64,000 nucleotides of DNA from Lineolata rhizophorae (lineage: Eukaryota > Ascomycota > Dothideomycetes > Lineolatales > Lineolataceae): assembly GCA_010093515.1 (NCBI GenBank), contig MU001684.1:172486-236485 (forward strand), read 5' to 3'. The notes under the pieces were generated by a model. The model was not told the origin of the DNA. It searched no databases and was given only the letters and a program-made list of their open reading frames with translations. Within the stretch, counting starts at the first letter, position 1. Each line of letters starts with the position of its first letter. Made by a program: the position numbers and the translations under genes. Below, one piece after another: positions 11,010-22,445 of this stretch.

Positions 11010-12310
11010 CTGCCGGGGGTAAGAAGCTGTGATTGAGAAGTCTTGTTGATTGCGTAAGAATCTGGGTCGGTTAAGGGGGCGAAAAGTTTCTTGAATATGA
11101 GTGGATCAAGAAGTCGGATGAATATCATAGAAGCAAAGCGGAGCAAGAAAAATAGCCGGTTCTTTAATAGTCTAGGTCGGTTCGGTGTGTCGGGTTTCAG
11201 TATAGGATGGTTCTAAAACTTGTTTTGCTACCTTTTCTAGCTAAAATACCACCAGAGAAGCGGAAGACTTGTATGTTAGCAACAGCGCCCGGACGATGCA
11301 CAGAACGGCGTACATGGCTACTCATGAAATCGGGAATAAATTCTTCATTGCGGACCTCAGCAAAAGTGTGTGTTTCCTCAGTGATTTTAGGAATTTAATC
11401 CGCCTTTTGCGCTTCGAATAAAGTATAGCACCTTCGTGGTGAGTGAGTAATATATTCGTGCAAGCTTTATCTAGAATTGTATGATTAGTATGTAATGCGT
11501 TAAACAATACTAATTTCTCTACGACCTCTAGTAATGTATAATTTTCACATTCTAGATTTAAGGGTATCAATCTACCTATAGCCTTAGTCAGGTGGGACGC
11601 ATTCTGTCAAAAACGGATAAACCAGATATCTTCTATGCTTTCCCGTAGAGCCATGGTAACTGCGGAATAGGGTTGAGAGTTTTGAGTTCTTCTAGGAATT
11701 ATTAAGATAAAGTTCCTCTATTATAATCTTGGAGGTGTAGAGCTAGTTGTAGATTCAAGACTGCACTACCTATATCAAACTCAACAAGGATCTCATCGCG
11801 AGCTACGACGAAAGGAATTATAAAGATGAATAGATTTATAGATGTTTGAACATCAACCTATAGTATTGAGACCCATATCTCGTAGAGTGAACTTGAAACT
11901 GAAAGATTCTCTTGGCAGATATACAAGCCTAGAGTAGGGCTCTCGAGATAAACTCCTATATTGTTTACGTTTCTTGGTAGAAGGAAATGTTTACAATAGA
12001 TTTGAAGAACTCATTCCCTTGCGCGAGCCATCGCCGCCTTATTCCAAGGCCGTACATTCAGATATACCAGCTCCTCTACATAACCTAGGAAAACGGTCAA
12101 CGCTTATGGTTGACTCGACAGCGTCAAATCTTTTGCAGGCCCGCAAAGAAGTACACTTGTCAGTATACACACGGTACCCAGAAGTTACAGTCCGTCCCAT
12201 GTCAGACCAATATGGGTATCAAGGCAAGAATCCAACTACGCCTGTCGAAAAAGATCCCAGCAACCCATTTTATACACAGAAACGAAACGTGAGACTCCAA
12301 TATCAACATC
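11010..12310. other. AT-rich intergenic region between the convergent La-motif and EXO70 genes
   Basis: This stretch is much more AT-rich than its surroundings from about 11200 to 12000, with frequent stops in all frames. It contains the possible transposase relic annotated separately. An open frame at 11974-12360 begins at TTG, has no recognisable domain and overlaps the 3' end of EXO70, so it is not called a gene. Confidence 0.5.
11322..11640 (-). mobile_element. Possible relic of a pogo/Tc1-type transposase C-terminus
   Basis: On the minus strand an 82-codon frame and its upstream continuation encode a helical stretch followed by SKRKRRIKF. This resembles the tail seen in many fungal pogo/Fot1-like transposases: a helical segment, then a basic SKRRRAK-like motif. 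The rest of the element is not recognisable. The high AT content and abundant TTA/ATA codons fit decay by repeat-induced point mutation. The family assignment is from memory of a short pattern and is weak. Confidence 0.25.
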
Positions 12311-14397
12311 TCACCCTAGACTCGCCAAAGTGGCCGCCAACTGATTCTTATCATACTTGACATACTTGCCCTTCCCCTTGTCGACCTCATGATAGCGGTC
12401 CCAAAACCGCCCGTACAAAGGTTCGATAACCTGCTGGACCTCCCTCGCGAGCAGCGGCCGCACCTCCTTCTCGAGCTTGTACCCCTTGTGCTTCTGCACC
12501 AGGTCGTCGAAGCTGGTGTTGAAGTTGCGGAACTTCTCCTTGATGGCGTCCTTGTCCTTGCTCGACAGCGCCTTGACCACGGCTGTGCTGTCGATGACGC
12601 CGCCGGGGCCCTGTCCCCCCGAGTGCGGCCGCGCCCCCCGGTTCGTGTACTGCACGTCGAGCAGCTGCGACGACGGCTCCCGCCACGCGTCCGAGTAGGC
12701 GGCGACGCCGCGCTTGCGCCACGCGTCCAGCACGGGCCTGATGCCGCCGGCGCCACCGCCGGCGCCCACGCCTTGCTGCTGCGATGGCGGCCGCGACCCG
12801 CCGGCTGAGCCGGACATCAGCAGCGGCGCTAGGTCCGAGGCCCGGATCATGCGCTCTGCGACCACAACATTATTGACGATGAACACGCCTTGTAGGGAGC
12901 GCGTCTTCAGAATGGAGCGCGCCTTCCCCTCCAGCGCAGACAGCAGCGCATCTACCGTGTCCGCGGCATAGTGCGCGAAGAGCTCGCGGCCGTCGGCGCC
13001 GACGTCGAAATGGGCGCCGTTGGCGCTGGCGGCGCCAGGCCGCCGCGACGAGCCGCCCCAGCCGCCGTCGCCCAGGCTCGTCATGATGCTCCCGAGCGGG
13101 CCGATATAGGCCGTCATGGCCTGGAGGCGGCTGAGGGCGTCGGCCGTGACGGGCACGGCGGCGCCGTCCTGCGGGAGGGAAATCAGCATAGCGGCGCGGT
13201 TGCGTGTATCGTCGAGGAGCTTCGACAAGGACGCCTTCGCGGTGTCGCGGACGGGCCGCAGCGCGTCGCCGAGGGGCCGCTTCAGCTCGCCGCCTGTCGC
13301 CGCGTCGAGTCGCATAGATAGCTCCGTAACGATGCCTACGATCTCGTACGCTAGGAAGCAATCCGTCGTTAGGTTGGCCCGGATGTGCTCGTTTAGCGCG
13401 TTCAGAGTGCGGCCGAACTCGTCGAGGCTGACCCGGCACGTCGACCCGTATACACGGCCCCACTCATCCCGCGCAAAGATGGGGCAAATGTTGTCGTACT
13501 CAGCGCGCCATGCGCCCTCCAGGCCTTGCGCATAGGTACCGATGCCAGACGTGCCTTGACGATAGAGTGCGTCGGGTGAAGTTTTGCGCGCAGTGGTGAC
13601 TGAAGCGGCAGCGAGGTTGCGCAGCGAGACGTTGATATATTCGCCGCGGATGTCAGCATAGACTTTGGCGGTCGGGGTTTCGCGGACATCGCCGGAGGAG
13701 AGCTGGGCTATGGAGGCGGAGATGTAGTTGTTGATCAGTCGGAGGCGGGAGATTTTATCTTGAGGGAGAGCGGGAAAGGGTAGCTCTGGAGATGGAATTA
13801 GCAAACGTCCGAGGAGGATTTTAGGCGAGTACAGGAACGCCTACGCTTCGTGATGTAGTGTAGCGGCTCGATCGGCCTTGACTCTTCTCGCAAAAACTCT
13901 CGAGATACGTCTTCCAGTTGGCGCGTGCCTAGCTTTAGTAGGCTCTGGAGTTCGGAGATGGCTTGTTGGTTTGAGCGGAGGTTGGACTGCTTGAGGTCGG
14001 CGAGGGCTTGGGTTGTTCGGTCGAGGGACGCGATATATTCATTGAGGCCAGACTTTTGCGGGCTAGACTGATGGTGAACATCGGGCGAAGAAGAAATGCG
14101 GAAGACCACGTACCCTGCCCGTATTATCCTTTCCTCTCTGTTTCTTTGGTCCACGGGCGCGCGGATGCGGTCGATGGCGTCGATTATTTTGTCGACATTC
14201 GAGTTGGTCGTCTGCAGCCGCTGGGTGTTGCCGTAAATGGGCCCGATGGCGTCCTCGACCGTCTTGCCGCTTGTTTCGAGACGATTGAGCGAGCCTTGAA
14301 TTTTCTTGGTGAGGCCCTTGAGCTTCTCCATGTTGGCGAAGAGCACCTCGACCTCGGCGCTCTCCTCCGCAAATGCGGTCTTCCGTGGGGCGACCAT
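12311..14397 (-). CDS. exo70: Exocyst complex subunit EXO70
   Basis: Three exons (14397-14114, 14062-13845, 13785-12311) with introns of 51 and 59 nt give 658 residues. Residues ~1-110 form the N-terminal coiled-coil region ([19 protein letters not shown]). A conserved segment [17 protein letters not shown] spans the first junction, and [18 protein letters not shown] spans the second. The rest is the helical-rod EXO70 domain, ending with basic patches near [16 protein letters not shown] that in EXO70 proteins contact PI(4,5)P2 on the plasma membrane. The second intron carries a TGCTAAT branch site. The protein tethers secretory vesicles at growing hyphal tips as part of the octameric exocyst; SEC5, another subunit, lies 13.6 kb downstream. 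Confidence 0.93.
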
Positions 14398-15214
14398 TTT
14401 GGCGATGCTCCGTAGCTACCTATCAGGAGCGGATGTACGGTGGCGTATGGGGTTGCGAGGGCTGTAGGTGGCGCTTTAGGAGCGCCGGCGTGTCGTGGTA
14501 CCCAAGAAAGAGGTGTGTATGCTTGTAAGTCGGATGGGAGAAACGAGCAGACTGGAAGAATAATGTTAACACTAAGAAGTAAACAGGGCGAAGGTTAGAG
14601 AGATATCGGCAGCGAGAGATGGAGGAGAAGCTTGGATTGGCGACGTGGGCTAGTTCAGGTCAGAGCGGTGCCAAGAGCCGGGGGAGCTCTGGGCCTGGGT
14701 CGGTACGCGTAGGCAAACCAAGCCAGCGTGTGCGCGCACGGCCCGGACCAGCTCCCGGCCGTTCCCGCGGCTCAACCGCATCCAGGGCCCGCCGCGTTTC
14801 ATGCTTTCATTCACTCTCAAACTTCTCATTTCCACCTCCAAGAAGTGCTGCAGCGCGCTCGGGCACGCTATGCGCCTAATAAGCCCTGCTCGCCTGCCCG
14901 ATTGAGGAGGCCGGCGCGGTTCTCTCCCTCCTCCGCACGACGACCTAGACGCTCCACCCATGTTCCGGGCCCGTCTCTGGGCTCGGCCCCGTGACATCAG
15001 AGCGCAATCATGTCGCTTCGCAAGTCGCAAAGCGCCAAGACAGAGGCCGCACACTCCGTCGGGCCAAAGGAGTGCAAGGTAAAGCTTGCTGTACTCGGCC
15101 GGGCCAGCTGCGGGCGCGGAGACTAATCGTCTACTTCCATGTTCGATTAGAGCCGTCCAAGACGCTGGAGAAGCGACTAGAAGGCCCTATGAGCCCCGAC
15201 TGCCGCCTCCGTCT
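14398..15214. other. Divergent intergenic region (EXO70 / phospholipase)
   Basis: About 0.8 kb, GC-rich in its middle, with overlapping open frames on both strands that lack recognisable protein content. It presumably holds both promoters and 5' leaders. Confidence 0.4.
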
Positions 15215-17856
15215 ATGTTTCGCTTGTTCTACAATATCGTTACCCACCCGCCATTCCTTCTCTTCTCCACGTCCGTACTCTGCGCCGGAGCCGTTGGATT
15301 CGAGTATTTTCACTACAGCGCCAAAGCACGATTGGACAGCAACCAGGATCCACGGGACTGGCCATCACGTGTAACCGTTGTAGGAAAGCAACTAGGAGGA
15401 CGAAACAGAGACCCTACCGCCGGAAGCCAACAGGAAGAACAGTCAGGAAACCAAGCCCCTCCTCCCCAGAGGGCGGAAGAACGAGGAGATGAAAGGGAGA
15501 CAGAGAAGGTACCCACTGCTTTTAACAGTGTTAATTGAATATTACCACCAGTCTCCTATGTTGTCGGCTCGAATACACGTTGTTAATTCTCATACTACCT
15601 TGAAACAGGCCGATGCATCCGATCGCATTGCCGGAAAACTGTCTTCCACGGGCGGTGCCCTCTCTTCTGTGGAATGGGGTGATCTTCCAAGCACTTTGAC
15701 CAATCTTATAATCCCTGACTGGATGCGTCTTCTGCCAGCGTTCCTCACCAAGCTCCAAGACGAGTTGTCAATGGCCCCTGGCTCCCTGTCCGAAGAGATC
15801 TGGCGTGAAGCAAACGACCCTGAGATCAACCCCGAGATCATATGGGATGCGTCCGTTCGTGTATCCGATGACCTGTGTGATGAGGAGAAAATCTTTCGAC
15901 GACAGCGTAAGAGACATACAACACGTGCTCTGGCGAAGTATCTCGGCATCCCCGAACAAGAGATCCATCCAGATGACGTTCCGACGATAGCTATGTGCGG
16001 ATCTGGAGGTGGCCTCAGAGCTTTGGTTGCTGGTTCCTCTTCCTATCTTTCAACCCAGGAAGACGGGCTTTTTGATTGCATCACCTACACAGCAGGCGTC
16101 AGCGGGAGCTGCTGGCTTCAGTCTCTGTACTACACATCTATCGCTGGCCAGAGCCATCATAAACTCATTGAACACCTTAAGCACCGTCTCGGGGTTCATA
16201 TCGCCTTTCCTCCTGCCGCATTGGCGCTGTTGAATAGTGCTCCTACTAACAAGTATCTCCTCAGCGGAATAGTAGAGAAGCTGAAGGCTAGTCCTCAGGC
16301 CGATTTTGGTATCGTGGACGTCTATGGTCTGCTTCTGGCTGCTCGTCTGCTCGTACCAAAGGGGGAACTACAGGTGAATGACATGGATCTAAAGATCTCA
16401 AATCAGCGACGATTCATAGACGGCGGGTCTGAACCTCTCCCGATATATACTGCAGTGCGACACGAAATACCACTCGAAGATCAGTCTGAAGCCGCTATGG
16501 CAGAGCGGGAAGCAGAGTCGAAGAAAGAAGCGTGGTTTCAATGGTTTGAGTAAGGCAGCCTTCTTACAACCGAAAGATGTCGGTCGATTCTGACCTTATC
16601 TCTCCAGGTTCACACCCTACGAGTTTTGGTGTGAGGAGCTCCAGGCCGGCATCCCGACCTGGGCCGTCGGCAGGGAATTCGAGCGCGGGCGAACGAAATG
16701 GCGCGACAACGGGCTATCCATCCCGGAGACGCGTCTGCCGCTCATGCTTGGCATTTGGGGTAGTGCCTTCTGCGCAACACTATCGCACTATTACCGCGAA
16801 ATCCGACCCATCATGACAAACCTTGCAGGCTTTGGCGGCATCGATGAGATGATTGCCGAGCGCGACGCCGATCTCATCAAGGTGCACCCGATTGACCCGG
16901 CGGCGATCCCAAACTTCGCCTTCAGCATGCACAACCTCCTCCCGCCGGGTATCCCACGCTCCATCTTCGAACAGACCCACCTCAAGCTCATGGACGCCGG
17001 AATGAGCAACAACCTCCCCGTCTATCCACTACTGCGACCTGGAAGGGACGTGGACATCCTTATCGCGTTCGACGCAAGTGCAGATGTCAAGACGGACAAT
17101 TGGCTCCGCGTCGCGGACGGGTACGTCCGCCAGCGCGGCATCAAGGGCTGGCCCGTCGGCGCAGGATGGCCGCCTCCGGAAGAGTCACCGGCCGAGGTTG
17201 CGGCCGATCTAGACGCGGCGCACGCGCGCACAGAGGAGGAAACGCAAGCCAAAATGGGCGAGGCGGAGCGCGCGGACGCGAAGGCCAAGGCGGCCGACAA
17301 GACGAAGGAAGCTGGCGGCGATGACGGCGGCGGCGACGGATCCACAAGCCGGGTCGGCGACGACCGGCACGAGAGCAATTGGCGCCGCAAGAAGGGCCGG
17401 TCGGCGCCGCGCGACCTTTCCTACTGCAACGTATGGATCGGCAGCACGGAGGAGCGGACGGCGTCGGGGGAGCCGCCGCAGAGCAAGCTAGTCGAGGAGG
17501 ACTGGGAGCTGATGCACCCGGCGGCCGGCATCGCCGTAATTTACTTCCCTTTCCTAGCAAATCCCCGGGTGCCCGGCATCGATCCGCGGCAGTCAGACTT
17601 CTTGAGCACGTGGAACTTCGTCTATACGCCGGAGCAGGTGGACAAGGTGGTGGCGCTGGCGAGGGCCAATTTCGACGAGGGTAGGGAGCAGACGAGGCGG
17701 ACGGTGAGGGCGGTGTATGAGAGGAAGAAGATGTTAAGGGAGGAGCGGGAGCGGTCGGAGTGGGAGAAGGTGAGGGAGTGGAGGAGACGGAGGAAGATGC
17801 GGTCGGGGTTGATGGGTCGGAAGGGGGTGGGTGATCATGGGGACCACTTTAGTTGA
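15215..17856 (+). CDS. Cytosolic phospholipase A2-like enzyme, membrane-anchored N-terminus
   Basis: Three exons (15215-15508, 15609-16549, 16608-17856) give 827 residues. A hydrophobic segment at ~10-30 (PPFLLFSTSVLCAGAVGF) suggests a membrane anchor. The PLA2c/lysophospholipase catalytic domain follows: Arg235 in GSGGGLRAL (oxyanion Arg), nucleophile Ser263 in GVSGSCW, and catalytic Asp541 in LMDAGMSNNLP. These match the Ser/Asp dyad of group IV PLA2. There is no C2 domain, as is usual for fungal members. After the dyad Asp an Ala/Glu/Lys-rich insert (about residues 610-680) separates the core from a conserved C-terminal segment containing GIAVIYFPFLANP. The enzyme is expected to hydrolyse the sn-2 ester of phospholipids; a fungal homologue, Aspergillus PlaA, has been linked to mitochondria. 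The substrate and location here are inferred. Confidence 0.85.
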
Positions 17857-18902
17857 GCTGGAGCCTGGATGGGGAGGATGTCTGGAGGTGCCTTCGTAGA
17901 ACAATAAGCGAAGACATAAGGGCCATTGGCGTGGAGTGTGTACTAATACATGCATGGGCACAAAAGCTTCATTTTCGCCGAATATTATCGTCGATGGATG
18001 GGTGGTGCGCTATTTGACTACCTTTTGTACACATAGGGACTGCTATGGACGCGCCGTGAAACAGACCAATTAGAGCCCCGCAGTCAAATGCTCCGTTGCT
18101 TTGCTTTCAGACAGGGTAACCCTCCAAAAACAAACCTTAAGAGCTACGCTAAGTTCTTGTACATATGTATCCCCAACCGCTCCAATCAGCGGGCACTCCT
18201 GGGTGCCCATTTTACTGCTTCCAAGAGTCGCACGGATGTTCTACGTGTCAAGCCGTCAGTGTCTCCTTTATCACACTCCGTGCGTCACGCCGTTCATGCG
18301 CGCCCAGAGTGTGACAAAACAGGCACGCAGGGTCCGCCGTCAACACGAAAACTTTCCGCCGTGGTGTGATGGTCGCGCCCGAACAGCCAGGCACTGCCTT
18401 GCTGCTACCACTGTTAATGGTGCATCGCAGCAGTTCAGCTGTCCACATGTGGCGGTGCGCGGTGTGGCTGAGCACTTGAAGCAACTCTTCACCGTCACGT
18501 GGGCTGGCGACGGGCCAATCAGGCGCGGCGCAGCTCGCCTATCGAGCCGCAAGCGGTAAATTGGACCATGTGACATCAGTGGCGAAGCGCGCGACGGCCA
18601 AGGCCCAGAACGCCCTGGTCCGCTGACGAAGTCATGCATGGGCTGCTGCTGCCCGGGCGCGGGCGGCGGGCGAAGCGTGAGCTGGTCGGCCGCGCGTTAA
18701 TAAGACCTTTCTTGTCCCCGTACCACACCTACTTACCTAACTCACCTCCACCTGGCGTGTTCCGCGGTTGCAATCCTTAAGCTTCCTCGAATCCTCGAAA
18801 TACTTTCAGCCTCGCTTTTTCCCAAGCGTCGGGGCAAGGAGAAAAGGGCAAGACCACACGTATTCGCTTCATACCCGCGCTGCTAGGCGTGACAGAGCAA
18901 GA
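17857..18902. promoter_or_regulatory. Intergenic region with promoter motifs for the RGG/SR-rich gene
   Basis: About 1 kb. Upstream of the ATG at 18903 are a CACGTG at 18496-18501, a CCAAT box at 18515-18519 and an AT-rich TTAATAAG at 18697-18704 that could serve as a TATA-like element. The proximal part (18300-18900) is GC-rich; the distal part is the 3' region of the phospholipase gene. Confidence 0.45.
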
Positions 18903-19952
18903 ATGCCCCGCCACCGGCGCCACTCCGACGAGTTCGACGACTACTCGCCCCCACCGCCATACCCGCGCTCGCCCGGCGGCGGCGGGCCCCCTCGCCGCGG
19001 CGACTCCCGTCGTGGCCCTCCCCCCCCTCGCGAGGACATGTACGAGTACGGCGGAGGCCCCATCGATAACGACAACTACTACTCCCCGTCGCCGCCGCGG
19101 GATCCACGGGATGGTCGACGCGGCGGCGGCCGAGGAGGCCCTCCGCCTCCACGCGGCGGGCCTCCGCCGCCCGGCGGCGGCCGGCGGCCCCCTCCGCCGC
19201 GCGACCCGTACTACGACGACGAGCGGTACTACAGCGACGACGCGCACGATCGGCGGCGCGGCCGGCCGGGGCCGCCGCGGCCGAAGCCCGGGCGCCGCGA
19301 CTCCAAGTTCAAGAAGGCGGTCGAGATGGGCATGGGCGGGCTGAGCGCCGCGCTGGCGTCGGGCCGGCCCGACAGGGACGGCAGGGATAGCAGGGACGGC
19401 AGGAGGAGCGGCAGCCGGCGTCGCCGCGGCGGCCGCGACGACTACGACTACGACTCGGATGACTACGACGACGGGTATTACGACCGGCGGGGCCGCGGTG
19501 GGCGCGGCGGCCGCTCGCGTCGTGGCTACGATGACGATTACTATGATGATTACGACGATCGGCGCGGCCACTCGATGCCGCGCACGAACGAGGAGAAGTG
19601 GCAGAAGGCGGCTAAGGCGGCGGCGATCGCGGGTGCCATGGAGGCCTTCCGCGCCCGGAACCAACCCGGGCCGTGGAAGGGCGAGAAGGGCCAGCGGGTG
19701 CTGACGGCGGCGGTGGGCGCGGCCGGCGTGGAAGGGTTCCTGGGCGGCAACGGAGGGAGGTATGGGAGCAGGAGTGGGAGGAGTGGGAGTGGCGGGGGTA
19801 AGAGGCACATGGCGGAGGCGGTTCTGGGAGGGTTGGTCACGGAGAGGTTGGCGGGGCTGGGGAAGTCCAGAAGTAGGGATAGGAGCAGGGATAGGAGCAG
19901 GAGCAGGAGCAGGGGAAAGCGGTCCAGGAGTCTGTCTGATTTCCTGCGTTGA
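18903..19952 (+). CDS. Gly/Arg/Pro-rich low-complexity protein with SR tail (DUF3824-like)
   Basis: 349 residues, single exon, starting at MPRHRRHSDEFDDY. The first ~230 residues are disordered: proline clusters (PPPPYP), RGG repeats, and acidic tyrosine runs such as DYDSDDYDD. Two short ordered segments stand out: KFKKAVEMGMGGLSAALASG, and a second helical segment with EKWQKAAKAAAIAGAMEAF followed by GEKGQRVLTAAVGAAG. Alternating small and aliphatic residues there suggest membrane or self-association. The C-terminus is an SRSRDRSRD-type arginine/serine tail. The pattern matches fungal proteins annotated with DUF3824, whose function is unknown. RGG plus RS content suggests RNA or granule association, but that is inference from composition. 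The upstream frame is open without an ATG, so 18903 is the first usable start. Confidence 0.75.
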   Translation: MPRHRRHSDEFDDYSPPPPYPRSPGGGGPPRRGDSRRGPPPPREDMYEYGGGPIDNDNYYSPSPPRDPRDGRRGGGRGGPPPPRGGPPPPGGGRRPPPPRDPYYDDERYYSDDAHDRRRGRPGPPRPKPGRRDSKFKKAVEMGMGGLSAALASGRPDRDGRDSRDGRRSGSRRRRGGRDDYDYDSDDYDDGYYDRRGRGGRGGRSRRGYDDDYYDDYDDRRGHSMPRTNEEKWQKAAKAAAIAGAMEAFRARNQPGPWKGEKGQRVLTAAVGAAGVEGFLGGNGGRYGSRSGRSGSGGGKRHMAEAVLGGLVTERLAGLGKSRSRDRSRDRSRSRSRGKRSRSLSDFLR

Positions 19953-20769
19953 AATGTAGTCGGATGGATGTGAATTCTGTCCCTGAGCGCGATGAGATCG
20001 ACACCTGTCGCTCGACGCCGTTTTCTACAATGGCTTCCATCTGGCTACGACAACATCTCTGGTCCTTGTTAAACCGGTATACGATTGATAGGGTCGGCAG
20101 GAGCTTGGCGTGCCAAACTGCCGGGTTGGACGGAGCGTAACCAGATTTCCGCGGGTTTTCCTACCATGGTATTTTCTTGCACTGCAATGTTTCCACTTCA
20201 GGTCGGCTTTAGGAATGCTTGGTGCTCTTATTAACAAACTCTGCGCCAAGGGCATGAGATACAGTTGGTTTCTTTTTCCGTTACTTCCGGGTCGTATTCC
20301 TCTCCCACAATCTCATGACCGCGCCTTTTATGTTCCTTTCCTATTTTCGGATAATGCCGTGGATGGGGTAATGACCTTTGCCGTTTTAAAGCGGATACAT
20401 TCATAGCGGCCTCACCGTAGATGAAAAAGGTCTAATGAGCTGGATTACCGCGTGCATTGTTGGCTAGGCGTCAAGGTTTCACTTAGCTAGGAGCACGTGG
20501 ATGGCTGGCTCACCTAGATATTCTAAATCAATGCATGGAGTTTTCAGGAGAGATTAGTGAACTATTTGAATCTGACATTGAATACCTCCCGACACAGCAA
20601 CGTGGTGAATATCTGTCAATAACGCAATATGGACTCTACAAGAAAAATGCGTCCCCTCCAAAAAAAGACAAACACTACGAAATGCGATATTTCTAACTGA
20701 AAACTTAAAAGAATCTAGAGAGCTAAGGGAGCTCGAAAGAAGTAAATTGTAAAAATATATGTGGATAGT
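19953..20769. other. Convergent intergenic region
   Basis: About 0.8 kb between two convergent genes. It becomes AT-rich from 20400 onwards. Only short open frames are present and none is recognisable. Confidence 0.5.
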
Positions 20770-22445
20770 CTAGAGTTTACTGGATACTCTGGGAAACGCG
20801 GATAGCGACCGAGGCAATTCCTGTTCCAGAATTGTGGTGTTGATGGACTCAAGATTCAGTTGATCCAGGGAAGTTACTCCAATCAGCCTCATCTGATTCT
20901 CAATTTCATCACGAAGGACTGGATAGTGCACCCGTTAGCGAACGGCCGACAAAATGCAGTAAACATCGAGGCGGTAAAGGGGCAAGATAGATTCTTACTC
21001 TCAATCGCCCTAAACACGCCCTCGGTGCCATACGCCCCTAAAGCATACATAAATGGCCTCCCCAAGGCAACCCCGCTCGCCCCCAGTGCCACTGCCTTCA
21101 ACACGTCCGCGCCCCTCCTCACACCCCCATCTAGTACGACCTCCATTCTCTCAAGCACCTCAGGGCAGAACTTCCGAATCTCGAGCATCGTCCTCGCCGC
21201 GCTTGGCGCATGATCCGCCTGCCTCCCGCCATGGTTGCTCAAGTAAATTGCATCGACTCCAGCCTCCATCGCCAGCTTCGCGTCCTCAGCCGTCTGGATC
21301 CCCTTCAGCGCCAGGGGCCCGGACTGCGTACCCCACTGCTTCCGGATCCACTTGAGCTCCTCCCAGTCCAGCGCGGCCGAGTGCGGGCCGCGCGGCTCCG
21401 AGCCCTCCGGATCCGGCGCCGCGTCCGCCATGTCGCGCTGGGCGTAGGCGGGCGGGACGTAGACGCCGGACTCGAGCTCGGCCTCGAGCGAGTGGCGCTC
21501 GTCCTCCTCGCGGCGGCCCACGACGGGCGTGTCGACCGTGACCACGAGCGCCGCGCAGCCGTTGTCGCGCGCGCCCGCGATCATGGCGGCCGCCTCGTCG
21601 CGCGCGCGCGGGACGTACATCTGGAAGAACAGCTTCCCGCCGCGGCCCTGGCCGTCGGCGGCCACGCACGCCGCCAGCTCGCCGTGCGCCACCGAGCTGT
21701 ACGCCGACGCGCAGTAGGGCACGTTGTAGCGGGCGGCGCCGCGCGCGAGGCAGAGCTCGCCGTCCGGGTGCGCGAGCCGGGCCAGCGCCGCCGGCGCGAT
21801 CATGACGGGCAGGCTGGCCGCCTGGCCCAGGATGCGGCGCCGCGTCGACACGCGCGCCACGTTGCGCAGGATGCGCGGCCGGAACGAGATCTTGGCCCAG
21901 TCGGCCGCGTTGGTGCGCTCCGACGCGAGGCTGTCGGCCGCCGAGTGGAAGTAGGCCCAGGCGCGCTTCGAGACCGTTTTTGAGGCGGCATGTTCGATGT
22001 CGTGCAGGTTGAGGCAGAGGGAGAGGGGCGGCGGTTTGGCGGGGTCTTGGGTCGACGAGGCAGAGGTGTTTTGCGCAGGTGCGGAAACTGTTGACGGGTT
22101 CACGAGGCCGAGGTGGCATTCTAGAGTGCGCGAATCCAGTTTCAACGGTGAGGAAATAGAGTTGATGGTCGAACGGTCATACCTATGGGCAGATGCTTTT
22201 CAATTGTGCCCGCCGGGTGGATTGGCTCGTACTCTTCAGTCGCGTCCTGCGAGCAATTCTCAGCCGAAATATTCCAAGTTTCTGGGTCAAAGTGGCCCAC
22301 ACACCTTGCCAGCCCATCTCAGAATACTTCGTGGTCCACCTGGGTGCTTGTCTAGAAAGTTGGTGACGTCGTAGGCATTCCCTCTAATGATCACCCAGCA
22401 CGAATCACGTGAGTTGTGCTGGCCTACTTCATCGCCAGTCAACAT
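20770..22445 (-). CDS. Cytochrome b5-FMN dehydrogenase fusion (flavocytochrome b2 / L-lactate dehydrogenase type)
   Basis: Four exons (22445-22305, 22246-22183, 22120-20999, 20918-20770) give 491 residues. Residues 1-70 are a cytochrome b5 domain with the heme-ligand motifs FLDKHPGG and EYEPIHPAG. The FMN-dependent alpha-hydroxy-acid dehydrogenase domain begins near residue 90 and keeps the expected active-site residues: Tyr in FQMYV, Asp in VVTVDTP, and the base His365 with Arg in SNHGGRQ. The terminal exon encodes ILRDEIENQMRLIGVTSLDQL, the conserved end of the family. Such enzymes oxidise L-lactate or a similar 2-hydroxy acid and pass electrons through heme to cytochrome c. No mitochondrial presequence is visible, unlike yeast Cyb2, so location and electron acceptor are open. 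A Pro/Ala-rich linker (~residues 78-100) joins the domains. Confidence 0.9.

Noticed and set aside
11974-12360. 128-codon plus-strand frame
   Set aside because: Starts at TTG, overlaps the EXO70 3' end and has no recognisable features.
18777-19808. 343-codon minus-strand frame opposite the RGG/SR-rich gene
   Set aside because: Its long Val/Ala/Pro runs mirror the low-complexity repeats of the plus-strand gene.
22400-22411. ATCACGTGA palindrome as a regulatory site
   Set aside because: It falls inside the first coding exon of the flavocytochrome gene (HNSRDS), so coding explains it.
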